This document shows positions 21,498 through 29,352 of a DNA stretch of 64,000 nucleotides, one piece after another. The stretch comes from Sva-07 sp942492715 (GTDB lineage: Bacteria; Actinomycetota; Acidimicrobiia; Acidimicrobiales; Ilumatobacteraceae): assembly GCA_942492715.1 (NCBI GenBank), contig CALOFW010000002.1:248001-312000 (forward strand), in the 5' to 3' direction. The notes under the pieces are model-generated. The model was given only the letters and a program-made list of their open reading frames with translations. It was not told where the DNA came from and ran no database searches. The translations under genes were made by a program, and so were the position numbers. Numbering within the stretch: position 1 is the stretch's first letter; every line of letters starts with the position of its first letter.

Positions 21498-22691
21498 ATG
21501 GCGCTGGGCGTGGCGATCGGACTGATCGTGGGCATCGCCGTCGGATCGATCCCGTATCTCGTCCGGCGGCGGTCCGACGCGGCCGACGCAGAGCAGGCCG
21601 ATGGTGAGCACGATCACGTCGAGGAGGTCGCGTCGCTGCTCGGCACCGCCGTCGACCAGCTCGAGATCGGCGTGGTGGTGGCCACGGCGGCCGATCGGGT
21701 GGCCTACCGGAACGCGGCCGCGCAGGCGTTTGGCGGCACTCACATCGGTGTGCTCGTCGACGACAACATCGACAGCATCATCACCGAGGCGCAGGCGGGC
21801 AGGCCTGCCTCCCGACTGGTCGAGTTGCACGGCCCGCCCAAGACCTGGTTGGCCATCGCCGCCCGTCCGACTCCCGGCGGCGGTGCGGTCGCGACGATCC
21901 AGGACGTCAGTGAACGCGTACGAACCGACGCCATGCGTACCGACTTCGTGACCAACATCTCCCACGAACTCAAGACCCCGGTGGGTGCGGTTGCCGTCCT
22001 CGCCGAGGCACTGATCGACGAGACCGACCCCGAGAACGTCGAGCGTCTCGCCGCCCACCTCGTCGAGGAGTCCCACCGTGCGGTCCGCACGATCGACGAC
22101 CTGCTCAAGCTTTCCCAGATCGAGTCCGCCCGGCCCGGTGACACCGTGGTCGACCTCGCCGCCGTCGTCCAGACTGCGATCGGTCGCGGCAGGGCGGTCG
22201 ACGGAGGTCGCGGCGTCGAGATCAGTACGTTCGAAGGTTCGGGGCCGACCCTGATCCGCGGTGACGAGCGCCAGCTCGTGTCGGCGGTCGGCAATCTCGT
22301 CGAGAACGCTGTCAAGTACAGTCGGGCAGGCGACGTCGTGCAGGTTCGCACCCGGGTCGACGACACTGCGGTCGAGGTGATGGTCGCCGACCAGGGCATC
22401 GGGATCCCGAGCCGCGACCTCGACCGGATCTTCGAGCGTTTCTACCGGGTCGACAAGGCACGCAGCCGCGAGACCGGAGGGACCGGACTCGGTCTGTCGA
22501 TCGTTCGTCACGTCGCCACGAACCACGGGGGCGAAGTGCTGGTGTCGTCGCAGGAGGGGGAGGGCTCCACCTTCGTCCTCCGGCTCCCGGCGAGCCTCGT
22601 CGTGCGGACGCCCGGTGACTCGATCGACGCTGACGCAACCACCGTCGCAGCGCCCGTCTCCGACCACGAGGAGACCCGACCCCATGAGTGA
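21498..22691 (+). CDS. senX3: Phosphate-sensing histidine kinase, SenX3 type
   Basis: A membrane-anchored kinase of 397 residues: one N-terminal helix (ALGVAIGLIVGIAVGSIPYL), a PAS-like domain (about 45-140), then the H-box ISHELKTPVGAVAVLAEAL with His155, followed by the N-box (NLVENAVKYS), G1 (VADQGIGIP) and G2 (GGTGLGLSIVRH). The single helix and cytoplasmic PAS are the SenX3 layout. It overlaps regX3 by 8 nt and follows phoU closely, so it should phosphorylate RegX3 when phosphate is low. Confidence 0.94.
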   Translation: MALGVAIGLIVGIAVGSIPYLVRRRSDAADAEQADGEHDHVEEVASLLGTAVDQLEIGVVVATAADRVAYRNAAAQAFGGTHIGVLVDDNIDSIITEAQAGRPASRLVELHGPPKTWLAIAARPTPGGGAVATIQDVSERVRTDAMRTDFVTNISHELKTPVGAVAVLAEALIDETDPENVERLAAHLVEESHRAVRTIDDLLKLSQIESARPGDTVVDLAAVVQTAIGRGRAVDGGRGVEISTFEGSGPTLIRGDERQLVSAVGNLVENAVKYSRAGDVVQVRTRVDDTAVEVMVADQGIGIPSRDLDRIFERFYRVDKARSRETGGTGLGLSIVRHVATNHGGEVLVSSQEGEGSTFVLRLPASLVVRTPGDSIDADATTVAAPVSDHEETRPHE

Positions 22692-23436
22692 AGCAGTCGT
22701 GTTGGTCGTCGAGGACGAGGCCAGCTTCGTCGAGGCGTTGACGATCGGTCTCCGCCGTGAAGGCTTCGAGGTCGTCGTCGCCGTCGACGGTGCGGAGGCC
22801 CTCGAGAAGTTCGACGAGGTCGCGCCCGATCTCGTGCTCCTCGACGTGATGCTGCCCAAGATCAGCGGCGTCGACGTGTGCCGCCAACTGCGCAAGCGCA
22901 CCCAGGTGCCGATCATCATGGTCACCGCGAAGGGTGCCGAGATCGACACCGTGGTCGGACTCGAGGTCGGCGCCGACGACTACGTCACCAAGCCGTACCG
23001 GCTCCGTGAGCTGGTGGCCCGCATGCGAGCGGTGCTCCGGCGCTCCGACACCAACGGATCGTCCCTGGTGCTCGCACCCGGGATCATCGAGGTCGGCGAC
23101 GTCCGTCTCGACCCCGACGAGCACCGGGTGTCGTTGCATGGTGAAGATCTCAGCCTGCCGCTGAAGGAGTTCGAATTGCTCCATCTGCTGCTGGCGAACG
23201 CCGGGCGCGTGCTTCCGCGGGAGACCCTGATCGATCGGGTGTGGGGCAACGACTACGTCGGTGACACCAAGACACTCGACGTCCATGTCAAGCGGTTGCG
23301 GGCGAAGATCGAGCCCGACCCTGCGTTGCCGACACGCATCGTCACCATTCGTGGGCTCGGCTACAAGTACGACGCGCGTGACGCGGGACAACTGGGGTCA
23401 GACCCCAGTTGTCCCTGGGTCCGACCCCGGATGTGA
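22684..23436 (+). CDS. regX3: Response regulator, RegX3/PhoP type, with palindrome-derived C-terminal tail
   Basis: An OmpR-family activator of phosphate-starvation genes. The receiver domain has Asp10 and Asp11-type acidic pocket (VVEDEASF), phospho-acceptor Asp54 (LLDVMLP) and Lys near residue 104 (YVTKPYRL). The winged-helix domain begins about residue 140 and includes RVWGNDYVGDTKTLDVHVKR and IVTIRGLGYKYD, where relatives normally end. Here an extra tail (DAGQLGSDPSCPWVRPRM) is encoded by a palindromic repeat at 23385-23415 and following bases. The tail is probably non-functional. Confidence 0.94.
   Translation: MSEAVVLVVEDEASFVEALTIGLRREGFEVVVAVDGAEALEKFDEVAPDLVLLDVMLPKISGVDVCRQLRKRTQVPIIMVTAKGAEIDTVVGLEVGADDYVTKPYRLRELVARMRAVLRRSDTNGSSLVLAPGIIEVGDVRLDPDEHRVSLHGEDLSLPLKEFELLHLLLANAGRVLPRETLIDRVWGNDYVGDTKTLDVHVKRLRAKIEPDPALPTRIVTIRGLGYKYDARDAGQLGSDPSCPWVRPRM
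23385..23415. repeat. Perfect palindrome in the 3' end of regX3
   Basis: GGGACAACTGGGGTC and GACCCCAGTTGTCCC flank one A, perfect over 15 pairs. The core is shared with 5191-5221, while the outer arms differ but still pair. A weaker GGGTC-C-GACCC follows at 23418-23428. It may end transcription of the phosphate operon. Confidence 0.75.
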
Positions 23437-23461
23437 CACGTCCGGCGAGACTGTGAGGCCG

Positions 23462-23467
23462 TAGGAT
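23462..23467 (+). promoter_or_regulatory. -10 box for MFS gene
   Basis: TAGGAT lies 7 nt before the GTG at 23475. Confidence 0.55.
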
Positions 23468-23474
23468 CGGCTCG

Positions 23475-24731
23475 GTGGAACCGGTTCCTTCGTCGACCCG
23501 GCGCCCACCAGCGTCGAAGTTCCGTCGACTGGCGGTGACCCATGCACTCATGATGGGAGCCGACGCGGCGATGGTCGTTGCGCTCGCCGACTCGCTGTTC
23601 TTCGACATCGATCTCGACGCCGCTCGGTCGCGCGTGCTGCTGTTCCTCGCGCTCGGTTTCGCGCCGTTCCTCATCGTGGCGCCGTTGATCGGACCGATGA
23701 TCGATCGCGTGGCGGGTGGCCGCCGCTTCGTCATCCAGCTGGTGTCGGTCGCCAGGGTGGTGCTCACGCTGCTGATGGCAGTGTCGCTCGACGCGCTCGC
23801 GCTGTTCCCACTCGTGTTCGGATCGCTCGTCCTGCAGAAGACGTATGCGGTGTCGAAGTCGGCGATCGTGCCGTCGACGGTGCGTTCGGAGGCCGAGCTG
23901 GTCGAGGCGAACTCGAAGCTCGGCCTGATCGCGGGTCTCACCGGTGTCGTTGCGGTGATACCGGCCGCCGTGTTGCTCAAGCTGGTGGGTGCGCCGGCAA
24001 CCCTCGTCTACAGCGCCCTGCTCTTCGCCGGGGCGTTCGTGGCCGCCACCCGGCTGCCCCCCGACGTGGTCGCAGCGACCGGCGCCGACGCCGAGGAGGT
24101 TCGCGAACTCCACAGCTCGAACATCGAACTCGGTGCCGTCGCCATGACGGCGTTGCGAGCCATGGTCGGGTTCACGTTCTTCCACCTGGCGTTCTGGTTG
24201 CGGTCACAGGACCAGGGGACGCTCTGGTTCGCTGCCGTCGTCGGGCTGTCGGCCCTCGCGGCGATGCTGGGCAACGCGGTGGCGTCCGCCGTTCGTGTCC
24301 GCGTGCGCGAAGAGACGATGCTGAGCATCGCCCTGCTCGTCTGCGCGGTGGCGGGCTTCGGTGTGGCGGCGCTCGGCGGTCCGGTCGGTGCGGTGATCCT
24401 GGCGGGGGTCCTCAACTTCATGGCGGCGCTCGGCCGGCTGAGCTTCGAGAGCATCGTGCAACGCGACGCACCCGGGGCCAACCGGGGCCGCGCGTTCGCG
24501 GTGTTCGAGACGCGCTTCCAGCTCGCCTGGGCGCTCGGCGCCTTCCTGGCCGTGGCGATCCAGGTGCCGGGTGTGGTCGGCTTCCTGGTGGTCGGCGTGG
24601 CGGCGGCCGGGACGAGCTTCTTCCTGTGGGGCCGCCGCACCGGCGGTGGTGTCAGTCGCCGGTCACGCGGGCGATCCAGAGGCCGGGCGCCTCGATCTCG
24701 TTCGGGGTCGGCACGGCCGACGGATCGCTGA
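23475..24731 (+). CDS. Major facilitator superfamily transporter
   Basis: A 418-residue integral membrane protein with about 12 hydrophobic helices. The loop GPMIDRVAGGRRFVIQL between helices 2 and 3 fits the MFS motif A. The N- and C-halves are similar in hydropathy. The substrate cannot be inferred. GTG 23475 follows a TANNNT box. The last 27 codons (SRRSRGRSRGRAPRSRSG type) run 80 nt into the convergent gene and are strongly basic, so the true domain ends near 24652; the original stop may have been lost. Confidence 0.85.
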   Translation: MEPVPSSTRRPPASKFRRLAVTHALMMGADAAMVVALADSLFFDIDLDAARSRVLLFLALGFAPFLIVAPLIGPMIDRVAGGRRFVIQLVSVARVVLTLLMAVSLDALALFPLVFGSLVLQKTYAVSKSAIVPSTVRSEAELVEANSKLGLIAGLTGVVAVIPAAVLLKLVGAPATLVYSALLFAGAFVAATRLPPDVVAATGADAEEVRELHSSNIELGAVAMTALRAMVGFTFFHLAFWLRSQDQGTLWFAAVVGLSALAAMLGNAVASAVRVRVREETMLSIALLVCAVAGFGVAALGGPVGAVILAGVLNFMAALGRLSFESIVQRDAPGANRGRAFAVFETRFQLAWALGAFLAVAIQVPGVVGFLVVGVAAAGTSFFLWGRRTGGGVSRRSRGRSRGRAPRSRSGSARPTDR

Positions 24732-25851
24732 ACAGCGGCGCCAGACCGTTCTCGCCGGCGCGGTCGACCACGCCCTGCACGAACGCCTTGCCGCGAGCGG
24801 TCTGCTCAGCGCCGAGCCGGATGCCGAGCAGCCGCTCGACGAAGATGTCGTCGGGCGACGATTCGGCACGGCGACGCCGCACCGCTTCGGCGATCTGCAG
24901 CGAGTTGCCGCCGATCGTGCGGACCGACACGGCGTCGACGACCCAGTCGATGGCGCCGATCGTGACCGCGACGGCGGCGTCGAGTTCGGGTTCGAGCGCG
25001 ACCTGCTCGGCGGACCGGACCGCACCGAGGAGCACTTCCGGATCGCCGAATGCCTGCTGCATCGCGGCCATCGGGTCGCTCTGGTCCATGTCGAGCGAGG
25101 TGAGCTTGTCGGTGATCGCCGACGGATCGGGCCGGAACGCGCCGACGTGTCGCTGGACGAGCGAGCGCAGGTGATCGGCGATGTGGTCGATCGAGAACAG
25201 CGTCAACCCGGCGAGTTCGTGGGCGAGGACCCACAGCCGCATCTCGTCGAGCTGGATCTCCCAGTCGGCGGCGAAGGCGTCGATCGTCGACGGGACGAGG
25301 ACGAGCGCCGGTGTGGCGCGGGGAATCGGGAGGTCGTAGACGCCGAATGCCCGCCTCGCCAGGTTGCCGACCATCGAGCCGACGCTCATGCCCATCATCG
25401 CGGGCGCCATCATCTTGCCGAGGCCGGCCATCATCTGGGCCATCGGGTCCGACGACAGCTCCTCCGGGAGGTCGTCGCTGGATCCGAGCGAGGTGGCGAG
25501 GTCGGTGAACAACGGGCGGTACGCCTCGAGTGTCTGCTGCGCCCACTGCTCGGGGGTGGCGACCGACGGTTCGGTCGGCGGCACCTCGAGTTGCATCACA
25601 TCGGCGACGTGGAGGCGTGCGATCTGCGCGAGGTCTGCGTACTCGATACGGACAGCGGGGTCGACGTTCGACGACGTCGACGTTCCGGTGCCGGCGAGGA
25701 GGCCACCACCGCTGGCCGCCAGCACCGCGAACTGGCGGGCCGCGTCCCAGTTGAGCGGACCCTGCCCGGACAGTGCCCGTGACAGGTCGCCGAACAGTGG
25801 CAGCCCGGCGAAGGGATCGATCGACTCACCGGGATCGTCGTCATCGGCCAT
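24652..25851 (-). CDS. DUF2342-type zinc-dependent metallopeptidase homologue with degenerate active site
   Basis: The 399-residue protein matches the DUF2342 family (putative zinc metallopeptidase, including the coenzyme-F420-biosynthesis-associated group). Family hallmarks include a Met/Gly-rich segment (MMAGLGKMMAPAMMGMSVGS) and FGVYDLPIPR. The zinc motif HExxH should fall at residues 211-215, but reads HELAG: the second His is Gly (codon 25207-25209). Activity is therefore unlikely unless another ligand replaces it. Such genes sit in many actinobacteria, so the fold may have kept a structural role. Its 3' end overlaps the MFS gene. Confidence 0.75.
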   Translation of the reverse strand: MADDDDPGESIDPFAGLPLFGDLSRALSGQGPLNWDAARQFAVLAASGGGLLAGTGTSTSSNVDPAVRIEYADLAQIARLHVADVMQLEVPPTEPSVATPEQWAQQTLEAYRPLFTDLATSLGSSDDLPEELSSDPMAQMMAGLGKMMAPAMMGMSVGSMVGNLARRAFGVYDLPIPRATPALVLVPSTIDAFAADWEIQLDEMRLWVLAHELAGLTLFSIDHIADHLRSLVQRHVGAFRPDPSAITDKLTSLDMDQSDPMAAMQQAFGDPEVLLGAVRSAEQVALEPELDAAVAVTIGAIDWVVDAVSVRTIGGNSLQIAEAVRRRRAESSPDDIFVERLLGIRLGAEQTARGKAFVQGVVDRAGENGLAPLFSDPSAVPTPNEIEAPGLWIARVTGD

Positions 25852-25898
25852 GCTCCGATGCTACGGGCTGGAAGGCGGGGCGCCGCCGCAGGGATCGG

Positions 25899-25904
25899 TA
25901 TCGT
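25899..25904 (+). promoter_or_regulatory. -10 box for SDR gene
   Basis: TATCGT lies 7 nt before the ATG at 25912 and supports that start over upstream alternatives. Confidence 0.5.
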
Positions 25905-25911
25905 GCCCGAC

Positions 25912-26955
25912 ATGGAGCAACCCGGCGCCCGCGCGAACGGTCGCGCAGCGCCGACGCTGGTGGTGCTCACGGGGGCCGCCGGTGCCCTGGGTGAACGGGT
26001 CCGATCCGGTCTGCTCGCTCATGCCGAGACCACCTCGACCGACCTGGTCGTCGTCCGGTACGACCCGGACAGCGAACTCGATGTCGGTTCGGGACAGCAC
26101 GTCGTGGTCGTCGACCTGGGCAGCAGCGACTACGACCGGCGCGCCGCGCGGCGCGAGAGTTCGACGACGTTCGCCGCGCAGACGCTGTCGGTGGCCGATC
26201 GGTTGCGCGCCGAGCAGGTGGTGTTCGTGTCGTCGGCGATGGTGTACGGAGCGATGGCGAACAACCCGGTTCCCCTGACGGAGGAGGCCACGTTGCGGCC
26301 CGACGTCGAGTTCGTGTTCGCGAGACAACTCGCGTCGGCAGAGGAACTCGTCGAGCAGTGGCGGGTGTCGCAGCCAGGGCGGGCGACGTGCGTGCTTCGT
26401 CCGGCGGTGTCGCTCGCCGCCGGCGGCGACTCGAGGCTCGCCTCCGCGCTGGTGTCGGGGTTCGGACGCCGGATCGCCGAAGCGGATCCCCCGTCGCAGT
26501 ACCTCCACCTCGATGATCTCGCCGCCGCGGTCGTGCTGGCGGTGACGGCGGCCCTCGACGGGGTCTACAACGTCGCGCCGGATGGGTGGGTGGCCGGCGA
26601 TCGGGTCCGTGCGTTGTCGGGCGAACGCCCTCGACTCCCACTGCCCGAGCGCTTCGGTGAGTTGGTGTCCGGCCTGCGGTGGCGGTTCCAACGCGGCCCG
26701 ATACCGCCCGGACTGCTGTCGTACACACGCGAACCCTGGGTCGTTGCCAACGGTCGCCTCCGGTCAGAGGGCTGGTCGCCGACGGTGACCAACGAACAGA
26801 CCTACGTGGAGAGCACCGAGGCGCCGTGGTGGACGATGGTGTCGCCGAAACGTCGTCAGGAACTCGCGTTGGGCACCGGTGTCGTGGCGGCCGCTGTCGC
26901 CGGGATGACGGCGTTGGTGGTGATCCGTCGGAGGATCATCCGCCGACGAGCATGA
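25912..26955 (+). CDS. NAD-dependent epimerase/dehydratase (extended SDR) with C-terminal membrane anchor
   Basis: A 347-residue extended short-chain dehydrogenase-like protein. The dinucleotide turn is LTGAAGALGERV, and the active-site region reads FVSSAMVYGAMANN. The YxxxK lysine is not obvious (FARQLASAEELVEQW follows), so catalysis is uncertain. Residues about 325-345 form a hydrophobic helix (TGVVAAAVAGMTALVVIRRR) ending in a basic tail, which would tether it to the membrane. Substrate unknown. Confidence 0.7.
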   Translation: MEQPGARANGRAAPTLVVLTGAAGALGERVRSGLLAHAETTSTDLVVVRYDPDSELDVGSGQHVVVVDLGSSDYDRRAARRESSTTFAAQTLSVADRLRAEQVVFVSSAMVYGAMANNPVPLTEEATLRPDVEFVFARQLASAEELVEQWRVSQPGRATCVLRPAVSLAAGGDSRLASALVSGFGRRIAEADPPSQYLHLDDLAAAVVLAVTAALDGVYNVAPDGWVAGDRVRALSGERPRLPLPERFGELVSGLRWRFQRGPIPPGLLSYTREPWVVANGRLRSEGWSPTVTNEQTYVESTEAPWWTMVSPKRRQELALGTGVVAAAVAGMTALVVIRRRIIRRRA

Positions 26956-27511
26956 CGACCTCGCCCTCGCTCACGTGGGCGAGGAGGTCGCCGTCGGCGT
27001 CGAAGACGACGGAGCCGTCGGGTGCTTCGAGGTAGGCCACCTGGCCCCACGGCAGGCGGTACGTGACGGCATCGGTGTGGACGTACACGACGTCGGCGTC
27101 GTCGGGCAGGTGCTCGGCGACGTCGGTGCCGTCGATCGTCAGCTGGGGCGTGGAGGTGATCGCATGGGGGAACGCCGCGAACGACGTCAGCAGTGCACCG
27201 ATCGGGATGCGAGAGCCGGAGACACCAGCGGAGCCGGAGACACCGGCGGAGACGGCGGACGCGGCCCGGACGGTGGCCGGAGCGTCGATCGCCGGGGCGG
27301 GCACGGTGGTCGCATTCAACGCGATCGGGCCCGACGACGTCCTCGGGGTCATGGCGATGACGAGACCGGCGACCGCGAGCACGGCGACCGCGCCGATGGC
27401 GAGTGCTGCGACGTGGTTGTGCGAGCCGGTCTCGATGTCGGCGCTGGTCGGTCCGAGTTCGGAGGGGTGCCGCCACGTGCGTTCGTGAGGGGGCAACGGA
27501 CCGTGTTCCAC
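26936..27511 (-). CDS. Membrane-anchored protein of unknown function
   Basis: About 191 residues if the GTG at 27511 is used; the reading frame is open further upstream to an ATG at 27673, which would overlap moaE. A motif PPHERTWRHPSEL, seen in several actinobacterial membrane proteins, lies near the N-terminus, followed by one helix (VAALAIGAVAVLAVAGLVIA), a Ser/Ala/Gly linker and a soluble domain ending DADGDLLAHVSEGEVVMLVGG. TACGAT lies 9 nt before GTG 27511. It is convergent with the SDR gene, overlapping it by 20 nt. Confidence 0.6.
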   Translation of the reverse strand: MEHGPLPPHERTWRHPSELGPTSADIETGSHNHVAALAIGAVAVLAVAGLVIAMTPRTSSGPIALNATTVPAPAIDAPATVRAASAVSAGVSGSAGVSGSRIPIGALLTSFAAFPHAITSTPQLTIDGTDVAEHLPDDADVVYVHTDAVTYRLPWGQVAYLEAPDGSVVFDADGDLLAHVSEGEVVMLVGG

Positions 27512-27569
27512 GAGAGCGAGATCGTACAACTCGTCCGCCGGCCTGTGGCCGCGGGAGACATCGGATCGG

Positions 27570-27575
27570 TACGCT
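27570..27575 (+). promoter_or_regulatory. -10 box for moaE
   Basis: TACGCT lies 7 nt before the GTG at 27583. Confidence 0.5.
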
Positions 27576-27582
27576 GCCAGGC

Positions 27583-28056
27583 GTGGAGGCCCCGCTGGAT
27601 CTGGAGGAGTGGTTCGGTGTGACCGAGTCGGAGCTCCCCATCGGCGCGGCCTACGACTGGGCCGTGCATCCACGCTGCGGCGCCGTCGTGGTGTTCAGCG
27701 GCACGATCCGCGACCATGCCGACGGACGCGACGGCGTCGAGCACTTGACGTACGAGGCCTACACCGAGCAGGTGGTGCCTCGTTTCGCCGAGATCGGCGC
27801 AGAGCTCCGTCGGCGCTGGCCCGACACGGGTCGGATCGCCTTGCTGCATCGGCTCGGACGGCTCGGGATCGGCGACTCCTCCGTGGTGGCCGTCGTCTCG
27901 GCCCCGCACCGCGCCGAGGCGTTCGAGGCCGCACGCTTCGCCATCGACGCGCTCAAGGAGTCGGCGCCGATCTGGAAGCACGAGGTGTGGGCCGACGGCG
28001 CCGACTGGGGCACGGGCGCCCACGACGTGCGCGACCCGCGTTCGGTCGGGACGTGA
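27583..28056 (+). CDS. moaE: Molybdopterin synthase catalytic subunit
   Basis: Large subunit of molybdopterin synthase, which adds sulfur to precursor Z. In 157 residues the conserved parts are GAVVVFSGTIRDHADGRDGV, then LTYEAY, and the active-site lysines in ALKESAPIWKHE. The GTG at 27583 was chosen from a TANNNT box 7 nt upstream. No moaD or other cofactor gene is adjacent, so the partner lies outside the window. Confidence 0.9.
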   Translation: MEAPLDLEEWFGVTESELPIGAAYDWAVHPRCGAVVVFSGTIRDHADGRDGVEHLTYEAYTEQVVPRFAEIGAELRRRWPDTGRIALLHRLGRLGIGDSSVVAVVSAPHRAEAFEAARFAIDALKESAPIWKHEVWADGADWGTGAHDVRDPRSVGT

Positions 28057-28060
28057 TCCG

Positions 28061-28276
28061 ATGACCGCCGTGGTGGTGGGCATCGTCGTGGTCGTCGTCG
28101 TGCTCGTGCTCCTCGCCGCAGCAGCGGCCGGCCGCAATCGGCGTCAACCCGACGACATCGCGTCGTTCCGGCGGCAGATCGATGCACTCTCGCCGGAGGC
28201 GCGCCGTCAGACCTCCGAACGGATGAAGCCGTCCGACGGTGGGCCGATGGACGATGATGGTGGCAATGACACGTGA
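28061..28276 (+). CDS. Small single-helix membrane protein
   Basis: A 71-residue protein with one long N-terminal helix (VVVGIVVVVVVLVLLAAAAA) and a charged soluble tail (DDIASFRRQIDALSPEARRQ). I do not recognise a family. It lies 4 nt after moaE and 45 nt before mreB, and its stop falls in the first unit of the repeat at 28273-28328. Confidence 0.6.
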   Translation: MTAVVVGIVVVVVVLVLLAAAAAGRNRRQPDDIASFRRQIDALSPEARRQTSERMKPSDGGPMDDDGGNDT

Positions 28277-28328
28277 CGCAATCAGGAGGTCACACGGTGC
28301 GTGACCCAATCGGGAGTTCACGTGGCAC
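28273..28328 (+). repeat. 28-nt tandem duplication over the mreB start region
   Basis: Two adjacent 28-nt units (28273-28300, 28301-28328) agree at 21 of 28 positions. Each starts with GTGAC and holds a Shine-Dalgarno (AGGAGG in the first, GGGAG in the second). A third GTGACC begins directly after the pair. Confidence 0.7.
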
Positions 28329-29326
28329 GTGACCTGGCGATCGACCTCGGGACGGCGAACACGCTCGTCTACATGAAGGGGCGCGGCATCGTCCTCAACG
28401 AGCCGTCGGTGATCGCGCTCAACCGCCAGACCGGCGAAGTGCTGGCCACCGGGCGCGAGGCCTGGCAGATGATCGGTCGCACACCTGGCTACATCGTCGC
28501 CGTGCGCCCGCTTCGGGGTGGGGCGATCACCGACTTCGAGATCACCGAGCGGATGATCCGGCTGCTGCTCCAACGCGTCGGCGTGAGCCGCTTCACCCGC
28601 CCGAAGGTCGTGATCTGCGTGCCGTCGGCGATCACCGAGGTCGAACGTCGCGCGGTCACGGACGCTGCCCGGCGTGCCGGAGCCGCCGACGCGAACCTGA
28701 TCGAGCAGCCGATGGCGGCCGCGATCGGCGCCGACCTGCCCATCGACGAACCGGTCGGCAACATGGTCATCGACATCGGTGGAGGGACGAGCGAGACCGC
28801 GGTGATCAGCCTCGGTGGCATCGTCGCCCTGGAGGCGGTGCGGGTCGGCTCGTTCGACATCGACGCGGCGATCCAGAACTACGTGCGGCGTGAGCACGGC
28901 ATCGCGATCGGCGAGCGGACCGCCGAGGAGATCAAGGTGGCGATCGGCTCGGCCGATCCGACCCCTGACGAGAACCAGGCCGAGGTGCGTGGACGCGACC
29001 TGATGACCGGGCTCCCGAAGACCGTGATCCTCACGCCGGAGGAGGTGCGGTACGCGATCGAGGACGTGGTGTCGTCGATCGTGGCCTCGGTCATCCGCTG
29101 CCTGTCGAAGGCTCCGCCGGAGTTGTCACAGGACTTCCTCGTGCGCGGCATGTACCTGGTGGGCGGTGGCGGTCTGCTCCGCGGTCTCGCCGAGCGGATC
29201 GAACGCGAGACCGAGGTGCCGGTGAAGATGTCGAACGTGCCCCTCGAGGCGGTCGTGCTCGGAGCCGGTCACGTGATCGAGCACTACGAGGCACTCAAGG
29301 GCATGTTCATGGGCGCTCGCCGCTAG
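28322..29326 (+). CDS. mreB: Rod-shape-determining actin homologue MreB
   Basis: Polymerises under the membrane and guides cell-wall synthesis. With start GTG 28322 the protein (334 residues) begins VARDLAIDLGTANTLVYMKG, the normal MreB start; GTG 28301 would add seven residues. Actin-fold ATP motifs are present: DLGTANT, DIGGGTSETAVISLGG, and GGGGLLRGL. GGGAG at 28312-28316 lies 5 nt upstream. No mreC, mreD or rodA follows, unlike the usual cluster. Confidence 0.96.
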   Translation: MARDLAIDLGTANTLVYMKGRGIVLNEPSVIALNRQTGEVLATGREAWQMIGRTPGYIVAVRPLRGGAITDFEITERMIRLLLQRVGVSRFTRPKVVICVPSAITEVERRAVTDAARRAGAADANLIEQPMAAAIGADLPIDEPVGNMVIDIGGGTSETAVISLGGIVALEAVRVGSFDIDAAIQNYVRREHGIAIGERTAEEIKVAIGSADPTPDENQAEVRGRDLMTGLPKTVILTPEEVRYAIEDVVSSIVASVIRCLSKAPPELSQDFLVRGMYLVGGGGLLRGLAERIERETEVPVKMSNVPLEAVVLGAGHVIEHYEALKGMFMGARR

Positions 29327-29352
29327 GAAACGAGCACGCAGGAGTTCATTCG

